From assembly GCF_001984175.1 (NCBI RefSeq), contig NZ_MTQP01000068.1:558001-622000 (forward strand): a DNA stretch of 64,000 nt, in the 5' to 3' direction. The first letter of the stretch is position 1. Every line of letters begins with the position of its first letter. A program made the position numbers and the translations under genes. The notes under the pieces are model-generated. The model was not told where the DNA came from. It made no database searches and was given only the letters and a program-made list of their open reading frames with translations. Below are positions 33,890 to 41,403 of this stretch, one piece after another. The stretch is from Saccharothrix sp. ALI-22-I. Lineage in GTDB: Bacteria; Actinomycetota; Actinomycetes; Mycobacteriales; Pseudonocardiaceae.

Positions 33890-34651
33890 CTACGCGTCCC
33901 GCCGCTTCACGACCACGAGCGAGATGACGTAGATGACCAGCGCGATACCCGCGAAGTACGCGAACGAACCCCACGGGCTCAGCTCGCCGATCGCGGGCGG
34001 CCCGGCGCCCTCCGGGATGGCGCTCGGGTCCGGGTCGCCGAAGATGAACTTGCTGGCCACGGTGAACGGCATCCACTTCTGGATGTCGTCGCCGATGTTC
34101 GGGATGAACCCGACCACGCTCTCCACCACCAGCGCGAACACCAGGATGATCGACACCGCGCCCGCGGTCTGCCGCACCAGCGCGCCGACGCCCAGCGCGA
34201 GCAGCGCGCCCGCCGCGAAGACGAGGCCGACACCGGCGACGTGCCGCCAGTCGTTGGCCGTGGTCAGCGCCAGCTCGGAGTTGTCGTCCGCGAGCACCCA
34301 GCTCAGGCCCCACGAGCCGAACGCGGAGGCCAGACCGACCAGGCCGGACAGCAGCACCACGACGACCGCCTTGGCGATCATCGGCGAGATCCGGTCCGGC
34401 ACCGCCTGGAACGTGGACTTGATGGTGCCGAAGCGGTACTCGGTGGTGACCGCCAGCGCGGCCATCACCATGATCACGTACAGCCCGAACGTGTGGGTGA
34501 ACACGGCGCCCAGCACGGGCATCGGCGCGTTGTCCCAGTTGGCCGCGATGATCGCGGTGACACCGATGGTCAACCCGAGCGCCAGCAGCATGCACCACCA
34601 CGGCGAGCGGGTGGAGAAGAGCTTGATCCGTTCAACGGCGAGCAGAGTCAT
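33890..34651 (-). CDS. ABC transporter permease
   Basis: This is a 253-residue ABC-2-type membrane protein with six hydrophobic segments (LLALGLTIGVTAIIAAN, FGLYVIMVMAALAV, AVVVVLLSGLVGLASAF, VAGVGLVFAAGALLALGVG, VSIILVFALVVESVVGF, FAYFAGIALVIYVISLVVV) and the EYRFGTIKSTFQAVPDR cytoplasmic loop found in such permeases. It starts 6 bases after ATPase copy 2, so these two form the transporter. Substrate unknown. Confidence 0.9.
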   Translation of the reverse strand: MTLLAVERIKLFSTRSPWWCMLLALGLTIGVTAIIAANWDNAPMPVLGAVFTHTFGLYVIMVMAALAVTTEYRFGTIKSTFQAVPDRISPMIAKAVVVVLLSGLVGLASAFGSWGLSWVLADDNSELALTTANDWRHVAGVGLVFAAGALLALGVGALVRQTAGAVSIILVFALVVESVVGFIPNIGDDIQKWMPFTVASKFIFGDPDPSAIPEGAGPPAIGELSPWGSFAYFAGIALVIYVISLVVVKRRDA

Positions 34652-34657
34652 CGGTGG

Positions 34658-35578
34658 TCACTTCCCCGTTTCGGCGAGTTCGGCGTGGTACTCCACAGAA
34701 TCGCCGGTGAGCTGCATGAATGCCTGTTCGAGCGAACCGCGCTGCGGGCTCAGCTCGTGCAGCACCACGCCGCCCGCCGCCGCGATGTCCCCGATCTCGT
34801 CACTGACCGCACCCGACACGGTGAGCGACCCGTCCTCGTCCTCACGGACGGTGAAACCCTTGTCCGCGAGCATCGCGCCCAGCTTGTCCGCGTGCGGGCT
34901 GCGCACCCGGACCGTGTTCTCGGTCGAACGCTCCACGAACTCGGTGGTGCTGGACTGCGAGATGAGCTTGCCGCGCCCGATGACCACCAGGTCCTGCGCG
35001 GTCACCGCCATCTCCGACAGCAGGTGGCTGGACACCAGCACGGTGCGGCCGTCGGCGGCCAGGCCCTGCATGAACTGGCGGATCCAGAGGATGCCCTCCG
35101 GGTCCAGGCCGTTGACCGGCTCGTCGAACAGCAGCACCTTCGGGTCGCCCAGCAGGGCGCCCGCGATGCCCAGCCGCTGGGACATGCCCAGGGAGAAGCC
35201 ACCGGCGCGGCGCTTGGCCACCTTGGTCAGGCCGACCAGGTCCAGCACCTCGTCCACCCGTTTGGCGGACAGGCCGTTGGACTTGGCCAGCCACAGCAGG
35301 TGCGCCTTGGCTGACCGGTTGGGGTGCACCCACTTGGCGTCCAGCAGCGCGCCGACGGTCCGCAGCGGGCGGTCGAGCTGCGCGTACGACTGGCCGTCGA
35401 TCAGCACCTTGCCCGCGCTCGGCCGGTCCAGGCCGAGGATCATCCGCATGGTGGTGGACTTGCCCGCGCCGTTGGGACCGAGGAAGCCGGTGACCCGACC
35501 CGGCTCGACGGTGAAGGACAGGTCGTCGACCGCCACCGTCTTCCCGTAGCGCTTGGTGAGGCCGATAGCCTCGATCAT
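34658..35578 (-). CDS. ABC transporter ATP-binding protein, copy 2
   Basis: This is a 306-residue ATPase starting at an ATG (35578) with GGGGAGA upstream; the frame extends further but without a site. Walker A FLGPNGAGKSTTMRMI, signature SLGMSQRLGIAGA, Walker B LLFDEPVNGLDPEG and H-loop VSSHLLSEM are intact. It is the first gene of the ATPase-permease pair. Near-identity with copy 1 in the N-terminal half and divergence in the C-terminal ~100 residues suggest duplication followed by specialisation. Confidence 0.92.
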   Translation of the reverse strand: MIEAIGLTKRYGKTVAVDDLSFTVEPGRVTGFLGPNGAGKSTTMRMILGLDRPSAGKVLIDGQSYAQLDRPLRTVGALLDAKWVHPNRSAKAHLLWLAKSNGLSAKRVDEVLDLVGLTKVAKRRAGGFSLGMSQRLGIAGALLGDPKVLLFDEPVNGLDPEGILWIRQFMQGLAADGRTVLVSSHLLSEMAVTAQDLVVIGRGKLISQSSTTEFVERSTENTVRVRSPHADKLGAMLADKGFTVREDEDGSLTVSGAVSDEIGDIAAAGGVVLHELSPQRGSLEQAFMQLTGDSVEYHAELAETGK

Positions 35579-35659
35579 GATTTCTCCCCTGGACGACACA
35601 TCCCCCGGACTCGGGGTAAAGCTTGCCCGGTCCACGGGGTCTCGCACATCGGTCTGTAG

Positions 35660-35688
35660 TTGACTCGTGCGTGCGACTTCAGTCTTAT
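35660..35688 (+). promoter_or_regulatory. Candidate sigma-70-type promoter facing the gene scar
   Basis: TTGACT at 35660-35665 and TCTTAT at 35683-35688 are separated by 17 bases, a good -35/-10 arrangement pointing rightward. No intact rightward gene follows, only the multicopper-oxidase tail, so it may be the promoter of a deleted gene. Weak evidence. Confidence 0.25.
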
Positions 35689-35792
35689 CGTGTCGGCTAC
35701 CTCGGTTGTAGTAATCCGTGTTCACCCTGAGTTGTCCCCTAGGCGTTCCCCGATCGTTCTCAGGGATGGGACGGGTGAGTTGGCCGGTGGGG

Positions 35793-35897
35793 TCAGCCGG
35801 GTTGGACCAGGCCGTGTTGGTAGGCCAGGGCGACGAGTTGGGCCCGGTCGCGTGCGCCGAGCTTGGCCAGTGCGCGGCTGATGTGGGTCTTGGTGGC
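35793..35897 (-). pseudogene. C-terminal remnant of a LuxR-type response regulator
   Basis: The reverse strand encodes the last ~34 residues of a NarL/LuxR HTH (ATKTHISRALAKLGARDRA, then QLVALAYQHGLVQPG and a stop). The receiver domain and first half of the HTH are missing. At ~35897 the sequence switches abruptly to a rightward multicopper-oxidase tail, so a deletion removed the 5' part. It may once have paired with the orphan kinase at 27.3 kb; that is speculation. Confidence 0.72.
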
Positions 35898-36159
35898 GTT
35901 CACCGTGCTCGACATCGACGGCGAGACGCCGCCCGAGCACCTGCGCGGCCCGGAGGACACCGTGTTCGTGGAGGGCAAGACGAAGGTGCGGCTGGCGGTC
36001 GAGTTCGGCAGGCACGTCGACCCGACGACCCCGTACATGTACCACTGCCACGTCCTCAAGCACGAGGACAAGGGCATGATGGGCCAGTTCGTGATCGTCG
36101 CGCCGGGCACCGAGGACCAGACCCCGCGCACGCTCGCCCTCAAGGGCCACCACCACTAG
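35896..36159 (+). pseudogene. C-terminal remnant of a multicopper oxidase
   Basis: The forward strand begins mid-domain at FTVLDIDGE and runs to a normal stop. It encodes the third cupredoxin domain with the type 1/trinuclear motif YMYHCHVLKHEDKGMMGQF (HCHxxxHEDxGMM) and a His-rich end (GHHH). Two thirds of the enzyme (CotA/CueO type) are missing. An in-frame ATG at 35863 lies within the opposed regulator fragment and is not original. A 98-residue peptide could still be made but lacks the other copper ligands. Confidence 0.78.
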
Positions 36160-36204
36160 CCGGTTACCGGCCCGGCCCGGCACCGGGACAGCGCGACCGA
36201 GCGA

Positions 36205-37008
36205 CTAGGCGGCGAAGTACCGGTCCAGCACGGCCGCCGCGCCGTCGTCGAGGATCGTGCCGGTGACCGCGTCGGCGACCTCCTGAACGGAGACCGGCGC
36301 CTGGCCCATGGCGACGCCGTGCGCCGCCCACCGCAGCATCTCCACGTCGTTGGAGCCGTCGCCGATGGCCAGTGTGTCCCTTTCGGACACCCCGAGCGCG
36401 GACCGCAGGTCCTCCAGCGCCGCGCCCTTGGTCACGCCGGGAGGCGCCAGCGTCAGCCACGGCTCGTTGTGGTCGCACGACGCCGACACACCGGGCAGCT
36501 CCACGTCGAGCATCCGCAACGCCAGTTCCTCGGGCGTGCGGCCGACCCACCGCATGACCAGCCTGGACGTCGGCGTGGCCACCAGCTCGTCGAACGACAC
36601 CTCGCGCACCTCGCCCCACAGGTCACCCTCCTGGAACCGGCCGAGCGACAGGTTCCCCACCCCGGTCAGCTCGACCGCGAACACCGCGTCGGGCAGCAGG
36701 GCGCGCAGCCGTTCGACCGACGGGCCGGGGTGGAACTCGACCTTGCGGATCACCTCGCGGGTGTTCGTGTCCCACCACACCGCGCCGTTGGAGCAGATCG
36801 CGGTGGTGCCGCGCAGGCCGAGGTCTTCGACGATCGGCAGGGTGCCGACCAGGCTGCGGCCGGTGGAGAGGACCACGTGCGCGCCGTGGTCGACGGCCCG
36901 GTTGATCGCCGCGCGCACGGCGGGTGCGATGTCCTCGCGGCCGACGGGGGTGATGGTGCCGTCGATGTCCAGGGCGATGAGTCGCGGTCTCCAGGTCACT
37001 GTCGTCAC
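36205..37008 (-). CDS. Cof-type HAD phosphatase
   Basis: This ~267-residue member of the Cof/YidA subfamily has motif I LIALDIDGTITPVGRED, motif II VVLSTGRS, motif III Lys in GVTKGAALEDL, and motif IV AIGDGSNDVEMLRWA followed by HGVAMGQAP. The C2 cap lies between. It dephosphorylates sugar phosphates or flavin intermediates; specificity unknown. Start is a GTG at 37008 (or 36999). It is divergent from the TetR gene at 37050 across a 41-base gap holding a perfect palindrome. Confidence 0.9.
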   Translation of the reverse strand: MTTVTWRPRLIALDIDGTITPVGREDIAPAVRAAINRAVDHGAHVVLSTGRSLVGTLPIVEDLGLRGTTAICSNGAVWWDTNTREVIRKVEFHPGPSVERLRALLPDAVFAVELTGVGNLSLGRFQEGDLWGEVREVSFDELVATPTSRLVMRWVGRTPEELALRMLDVELPGVSASCDHNEPWLTLAPPGVTKGAALEDLRSALGVSERDTLAIGDGSNDVEMLRWAAHGVAMGQAPVSVQEVADAVTGTILDDGAAAVLDRYFAA

Positions 37009-37027
37009 CCTACTGGGCAAGGGTTAA

Positions 37028-37041
37028 TGAACCATGGTTCA
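37028..37041. promoter_or_regulatory. Perfect 14-bp palindrome, probable TetR operator
   Basis: TGAACCATGGTTCA lies in the 41-base gap between the Cof phosphatase and TetR genes. Perfect symmetry and position overlapping both start regions suggest that the adjacent TetR protein represses both directions. Confidence 0.65.
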
Positions 37042-37049
37042 ATAATGGC

Positions 37050-37619
37050 GTGGCGCGACCGAAGACGATCACGGACGAACGACTGCTGACCGCCGCGGCG
37101 GCGGTGATCGGCCGCAAGGGGCCGGGGTTCACCGTCGCCGACGTGGCGGCGCAGGCGGGTGTCTCGGTGGGCACGGTGGCGCAGCGGTTCGGCTCGAAGA
37201 GCGGGCTGCTCCAAGCCCTGACCAGGGACACCACGACGGCGATCGCGCAACGGATGCGTGCGGCGGCGGCGGTGGCGGACCCGGTCGAAGGGCTGCGGGC
37301 GGCGCTGCTCACGTGGTTCGAGGACATGACGGATCCGGTCGAGGCGCAGAACCACCTGGCGCAGCTCGGGGTGGACCTGATCGACCCGGAACTGCGCGCG
37401 CTGCTCGCCGCGCTGTTCGCGGTGACCGAGGAGACCGTGCTGGAACTCCTCCGTCGGGTGGATCTCGCGCACGGTCCGTCACCGGAACGTGCGGCGCGGG
37501 TGCTCACCGGATTGCTCAACGGGGTGTCGATGGACTGGTCGGTCCGGCCGCGCGGCGCGTTGGCCGACCGGCTGGCGGAGGACGTGGACGCGGTGCTGGA
37601 CGCGTGGAAGGGGAGATGA
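37050..37619 (+). CDS. TetR-family transcriptional regulator
   Basis: This is a 189-residue regulator starting at a GTG. The HTH is ARPKTITDERLLTAAAAVIG, FTVADVAAQAGVSVGTVAQRFGSKSGLLQAL. The C-terminal domain carries a TetR_C-like PVEAQNHLAQLGVDLIDPELR. It overlaps the following SDR gene by the stop/start, so they are translationally coupled. The palindrome just upstream is its probable operator, and the SDR its probable target. Confidence 0.9.
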   Translation: MARPKTITDERLLTAAAAVIGRKGPGFTVADVAAQAGVSVGTVAQRFGSKSGLLQALTRDTTTAIAQRMRAAAAVADPVEGLRAALLTWFEDMTDPVEAQNHLAQLGVDLIDPELRALLAALFAVTEETVLELLRRVDLAHGPSPERAARVLTGLLNGVSMDWSVRPRGALADRLAEDVDAVLDAWKGR

Positions 37620-38575
37620 TGTCGGTTTTGGCGGGCGAGGGCCCGGTGAACGAGGGGTCGGCGGACAAGCCGTTGGCGGGCAAGGTCGCGGCGGTCACGG
37701 GGGCGACGCGGGGAGCGGGACGGGCGATCGCGGTCGAGTTGGGCGCGGCGGGCGCGACGGTGTTCGTGGGCGGTCGGTCGACGCGTGAGCGGAAGTCGCC
37801 GATCGGTCGGGACGAGACGATCGAGGAGACGGCGGAACTCGTCACGGCGGCGGGTGGCCGGGGCATCCCGGTGCGCTGCGATTTCACCGTGCGCGAGGAC
37901 GTGGACGCGTTCCGCGACCGCATCGAGTCCGAAGTGGACGGACAGCTGGACGTCCTGGTGGACGATGTGTGGGGTGGTGAGCTGGACACCGAGTTCGGTG
38001 TGTTCTGGGAGCAGGACCTGGACAAGCAGTTGCGGATGTGGCGCAACAGCGTGCAGGCGCACCTGGTCACGCTGCACCGCCTGCTGCCGCTGCTGGTGCG
38101 CAAGCCGGGCGGGTTGCTGGTCGAGGTGACCGACGGCGACAGCGACGACTTCTACAGCGAGTCGCTGGCGTACGACTCGGTGAAGGTCGCGATCCGGCGG
38201 TTCGGCACGGTGATGGCGAAGGAGCTGGAGACCTTCGGCGGGACGTCGGTCGCCGTCACGCCGGGGTTCCTGCGGTCGGAGCAGATGCTGGAGCACTTCG
38301 GTGTGACGGAGGAGAACTGGCGCGACGCGATCGCCAAGGAGCCGCACTACGCGATGGCGGAGACGCCGCACTACGTGGGGCGCGGCGTGGCGGCGTTGGC
38401 CGCCGATCCGGACCGCCACCGGTTCACCGGCAAGGCGCTCGCGTCGTGGACCCTCATGCGTGAGTACGGCTTCACCGACCTGGACGGTTCACAACCGGAC
38501 TGGGGGCGTTGGTACGAGGAGGTTTTCAAGGCGGGCGTCGACCCCACGACGGTGGACGCGTCGAAGTACCGCTGA
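37619..38575 (+). CDS. SDR-family oxidoreductase
   Basis: This is a 318-residue short-chain dehydrogenase. The cofactor loop is AAVTGATRGAGRAIAVEL; GGRST follows, then a long insertion. VLVDDVWGGELD replaces the usual NAG motif, and YDSVKVAIRRF holds the YxxxK. The C terminus (WGRWYEEVFKAGVDPTT) is longer than in classical SDRs. Two adjacent ATGs (37616, 37619) overlap the TetR stop; the second gives slightly better spacing to GGGGAG. The substrate is unknown; co-expression with TetR suggests an inducible detoxification role. Confidence 0.87.
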   Translation: MSVLAGEGPVNEGSADKPLAGKVAAVTGATRGAGRAIAVELGAAGATVFVGGRSTRERKSPIGRDETIEETAELVTAAGGRGIPVRCDFTVREDVDAFRDRIESEVDGQLDVLVDDVWGGELDTEFGVFWEQDLDKQLRMWRNSVQAHLVTLHRLLPLLVRKPGGLLVEVTDGDSDDFYSESLAYDSVKVAIRRFGTVMAKELETFGGTSVAVTPGFLRSEQMLEHFGVTEENWRDAIAKEPHYAMAETPHYVGRGVAALAADPDRHRFTGKALASWTLMREYGFTDLDGSQPDWGRWYEEVFKAGVDPTTVDASKYR

Positions 38576-38626
38576 CCGTGCGGTGACCCCTGTTGGCTGA
38601 ACCACCAGGGATTACCGGCTCGTAGG

Positions 38627-38661
38627 GCTCATCAGGTCACGAAAGGAGTCACCTGATGAGC
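38627..38661 (+). promoter_or_regulatory. 11-bp inverted repeat enclosing a ribosome binding site
   Basis: GCTCATCAGGT (38627-38637) and ACCTGATGAGC (38651-38661) are perfect complements. The 13-base loop contains AAAGGAG and the right arm contains the ATG (38656) of a small ORF. As RNA this would sequester the start codon and expose the SD in the loop; as DNA it could be an operator. Confidence 0.55.
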
Positions 38662-38828
38662 CGCAGGATGCCCGACCAGGGTCGCAAGAGGCGGTGGACC
38701 ATCGCGGCGGACTCGTCGCGGTGGTCGGTGTCTCGGGCAGTTGCGCGCTGCTGAACAACGCCGCGATGGAACAGCTCCGCGAACCCGGCAAGAACCTGAT
38801 CAGGCGCAACCGGGTCGAGCGGGCCTAG
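38656..38828 (+). pseudogene. Small exported-lipoprotein-like ORF, apparently frameshifted
   Basis: The ATG at 38656 with AAAGGAG 7 bases before it opens MSRRMPDQGRKRRWTIAA, a good basic n-region, but the frame stops at 38754. From ~38706 the -1 frame continues with a hydrophobic stretch and Cys (GLVAVVGVSGSCALLNN) and an amphipathic end (MEQLREPGKNLIRRNRVERA) to a TAG at 38828. Joined, the two read as a small lipoprotein-like signal plus a ~25-residue tail. This suggests one gene broken by a single-base indel or read by frameshifting. Family unknown. Confidence 0.4.
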
Positions 38829-38861
38829 CCGAAAGTCCGACCCGGCCAGACGTAACCCGCG

Positions 38862-39518
38862 TCAGACGTCGCCGGGTCGGACGAGTCCGGTCTCGTACGC
38901 CAGCACCACGGCCTGCACCCGGTCCCGCAGCTCCAGCTTCGACAGAATCCGCCCCACGTGCGTCTTCACCGTCGCCTCCGACAGGAACAGCTTCCGCGCG
39001 ATCTCGGTGTTCGACAGCCCCTTGGCGATCAGCACCAGCACCTCGCGCTCCCGCTCGGTCAACGCCTCCAGCACCGAGGCGTCCCGCAGCTCACCGCCGC
39101 CGTCACCGAGGAACCGGCTCAGCAGGCGCTTGGTCACCGAAGGCGACACCACCGCGTCACCGCTGGCCACCGCACGCAGCGCCGACACCAGGTCACCCGG
39201 CGGCGTGTCCTTCAACAGGAACCCGGAGGCGCCGTTGCGCAACGCCGACAACGCGTACTCGTCCAGGTCGAACGTGGTCATCACGAGCACCTTCGCGGTG
39301 CCCGCCTCGGCGATCCGCTTGGTCGCCTCGACGCCGTCGAGCACCGGCATCCGCACGTCCATCAGCACCACGTCGGGCCGCAGCCGGTCGGCCATCTGCA
39401 CGGCGTCGAGCCCGTTGGCGGCCTCACCGACCACGTCGACGTCCTCTTGAGCGCCGAGCACCATCCGGAAGCCCATCCGCATGAGCTCCTGGTCGTCCAC
39501 AAGCAGCACTCGGATCAC
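38862..39518 (-). CDS. NarL/LuxR-family response regulator
   Basis: This is a 218-residue regulator starting at a GTG (39518) with AAGGGGA upstream. Receiver domain: IRVLLVDDQELMRMGFRMVL, phospho-acceptor Asp in VLMDVRMPVLDG, Thr in VMTTFD, Lys in FLLKDTPP. The LuxR HTH is LTEREREVLVLIAKGLSNTEIARKL, SEATVKTHVGRIL. Probably phosphorylated by the kinase immediately upstream (39544-40728). A small inverted repeat spans the junction. Confidence 0.95.
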   Translation of the reverse strand: MIRVLLVDDQELMRMGFRMVLGAQEDVDVVGEAANGLDAVQMADRLRPDVVLMDVRMPVLDGVEATKRIAEAGTAKVLVMTTFDLDEYALSALRNGASGFLLKDTPPGDLVSALRAVASGDAVVSPSVTKRLLSRFLGDGGGELRDASVLEALTEREREVLVLIAKGLSNTEIARKLFLSEATVKTHVGRILSKLELRDRVQAVVLAYETGLVRPGDV

Positions 39519-39528
39519 ACTGTCCCCT

Positions 39529-39549
39529 TCATAGACCGGCACTCTATGA
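39529..39549. promoter_or_regulatory. Inverted repeat at kinase-regulator junction
   Basis: TCATAGA (39529-39535) and TCTATGA (39543-39549) are perfect complements with a 7-base spacer, covering the kinase stop codon. It could modulate expression of the regulator relative to the kinase, or bind the regulator. Weak. Confidence 0.3.
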
Positions 39550-40728
39550 CGGGACCAGCGGGAGCACGGCGCGAACCCGCCACCCGCCGCCGGGGTTGGG
39601 GCCCGCCTCCAGCGTGCCGCCGAGCACGCCGGCGCGTTCGCGCATGCCGATCAGGCCGTTGCCACCGGACACCGCGACCAGGTCGTGCGGCGTGCCGAAC
39701 CCGTCGTCCGCCACCTCCACCTCCACGTGATCATCCGCGTGAGTGACACGAACGATCGCCGAAGCGCCGGAGCCCGCGTGCTTCAACGTGTTCGTCAGCG
39801 CTTCCTGGACGATCCGGTACACGCCGAGCCCCAGGCCGGCGGGCAGCGAGTGGAGATCGCCCGTCGTCTCCAGCCGCACCGGCAACCCGGCCGCGCGGCA
39901 GTTCTCGGTCAGTTCGCGCAGGTCACCGGCGTCGGGCTGGGGCGCCCACTGGGTGCCGGACTGGTCCTCGGACCGCAGCACGCCGAGCAGCCGCCGCATT
40001 TCGGTCAACGCCTGCCGCCCGGTGTCGGCGATGGTCCGCACCGCGGCCTCGGCCAGGTCCGGGTTGGTCTTGATCGCGTAGCCCGCGCCGTCGGCCTGCA
40101 CCACCATCACGCTCACCGCGTGCGCGACCACGTCGTGCAGTTCGCGCGCGATCCGCGACCGCTCCTCGCCCACCGCGATCCGCGCCTGCTGGTCCCGTTC
40201 GGTCTCCAGCAGCTTGAGCCGCTGCTCCAGCTCCGAGTGGTAGGCCCGGCGCGCGCCGACGAACTCGCCCATCGCCCAGCTGAACCCGAACACCACGGCG
40301 ATCATGAACAGGAACAACGCGGTTTCGGCGGTTGCGCTCATGCGCCACACGGCCCACACGAACGTGCCGACGGCGAGCCACACCGCGTACAGCAGGCCCT
40401 GCCGCCTGCCGACGTACGCGACCATCGTGTACAGCGCGATCGCCATCGCGAAGTCGGCCGGCCGGATCGGCAGCCCGTCGATCAGGCCGCCGTGGGTGAA
40501 CAGCTGGATCGCCCCGCCGAACAGGATCACGTAGGACGAGCCCAGCGGGTACTTCCGGCGGAACATGACCGGCACGATCATCATCACGCCGACGAACAGC
40601 AGCGTGGAGCCGGGCACCCCCACGTCGGCGGACGCCAGCGTGCCCAGGTCGAACACGAGCAGCAACCCGGCCATCAGGGAATCCCCGAAGACCGGGTGCG
40701 CTCGCATCCACAGGCTCAGTCGCCGCAC
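39544..40728 (-). CDS. Sensor histidine kinase (HisKA_3)
   Basis: This is a 394-residue kinase. The N-terminal ~150 residues have five to six membrane segments (LMAGLLLVFDLGTLA, LLFVGVMMIVPVMF, FAMAIALYTMVAYVG, FLFMIAVVFGFSWAMG), then a short coiled coil. The phospho-acceptor His is in RIARELHDVVAHAVSVMVVQA. ATPase motifs: YRIVQEALTNTLKHA, VADDGFGT and NGLIGMRERAGVLGG. It precedes the response regulator by about 25 bases and forms a two-component system. The ligand is unknown. Confidence 0.94.
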   Translation of the reverse strand: MRRLSLWMRAHPVFGDSLMAGLLLVFDLGTLASADVGVPGSTLLFVGVMMIVPVMFRRKYPLGSSYVILFGGAIQLFTHGGLIDGLPIRPADFAMAIALYTMVAYVGRRQGLLYAVWLAVGTFVWAVWRMSATAETALFLFMIAVVFGFSWAMGEFVGARRAYHSELEQRLKLLETERDQQARIAVGEERSRIARELHDVVAHAVSVMVVQADGAGYAIKTNPDLAEAAVRTIADTGRQALTEMRRLLGVLRSEDQSGTQWAPQPDAGDLRELTENCRAAGLPVRLETTGDLHSLPAGLGLGVYRIVQEALTNTLKHAGSGASAIVRVTHADDHVEVEVADDGFGTPHDLVAVSGGNGLIGMRERAGVLGGTLEAGPNPGGGWRVRAVLPLVPS

Positions 40729-40840
40729 GTGACCAGGTTAGATATCGGTCCGACCGCCGCGCGTCGCGCTACGGGTTGACCCCTGCCTAGTCCTCCAGGC
40801 GGATGAACCCACGTCTGTCGACAGCGCTGCCTGACTTGCC

Positions 40841-41317
40841 CTACCGGGTGGTCTTGACCTGCGTCGGGTCGACCTGTTCCTCCAGCCGCGGCGCGGGCGC
40901 GTCGTGCACCGGTTCGACCCTGGTCTGCGGCGGCACTGCCCGCTGCTGCTCGTACTGCCGGTGCTCCTCGGCCATCTCGTCGGCCAGCTGCTGCTGGAGC
41001 TGCCGGTCGCGGATGCGGCCCAGGATCATCATCGTCACCGCGTGCACGAGCGCCAGGACCAGCAACATCACGCCGAGCTTCACCACGACGTCCTTGACCG
41101 GGTCGCCGGTGTCGACGGTGATGATCGACACGATGGCGAGGAGCCCGAGCACCACGAGGTGGAAGAGCACCGTCGCGAGGCGGGTCATCGACTTGGCCGC
41201 CTCCGGGTCGCCGTACGCGCGGCTCATGTACCCCCTGCCGCCGCGGTAGATGAGCTGGCCGTCGATCAGCACCAACACCACGCCGAGCAGCAGGAACACC
41301 GCATATCCCTGTTCCAT
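40841..41317 (-). CDS. Uncharacterised membrane protein
   Basis: This is a 158-residue protein starting at an ATG (41317) with GAGGGAGG upstream. Three hydrophobic segments (AVFLLLGVVLVLIDGQLIY, VLFHLVVLGLLAIVSIITV, LGVMLLVLALVHAVTMMIL) are followed by a ~55-residue charged cytoplasmic coiled-coil tail rich in Gln/Glu (RQLQQQLADEMAEEHRQYE). It is divergent from the dynamin operon across ~86 bases. It could serve that membrane-remodelling system, but only arrangement supports this. Confidence 0.75.
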   Translation of the reverse strand: MEQGYAVFLLLGVVLVLIDGQLIYRGGRGYMSRAYGDPEAAKSMTRLATVLFHLVVLGLLAIVSIITVDTGDPVKDVVVKLGVMLLVLALVHAVTMMILGRIRDRQLQQQLADEMAEEHRQYEQQRAVPPQTRVEPVHDAPAPRLEEQVDPTQVKTTR

Positions 41318-41403
41318 GGCGGACCTCCCTCGTCGATCGCGGAAATACCCGCGTCGCCGTGTTCGCAAACCGGACGGCCGGCTCTCGTGGGACGATCTCG
41401 GGC

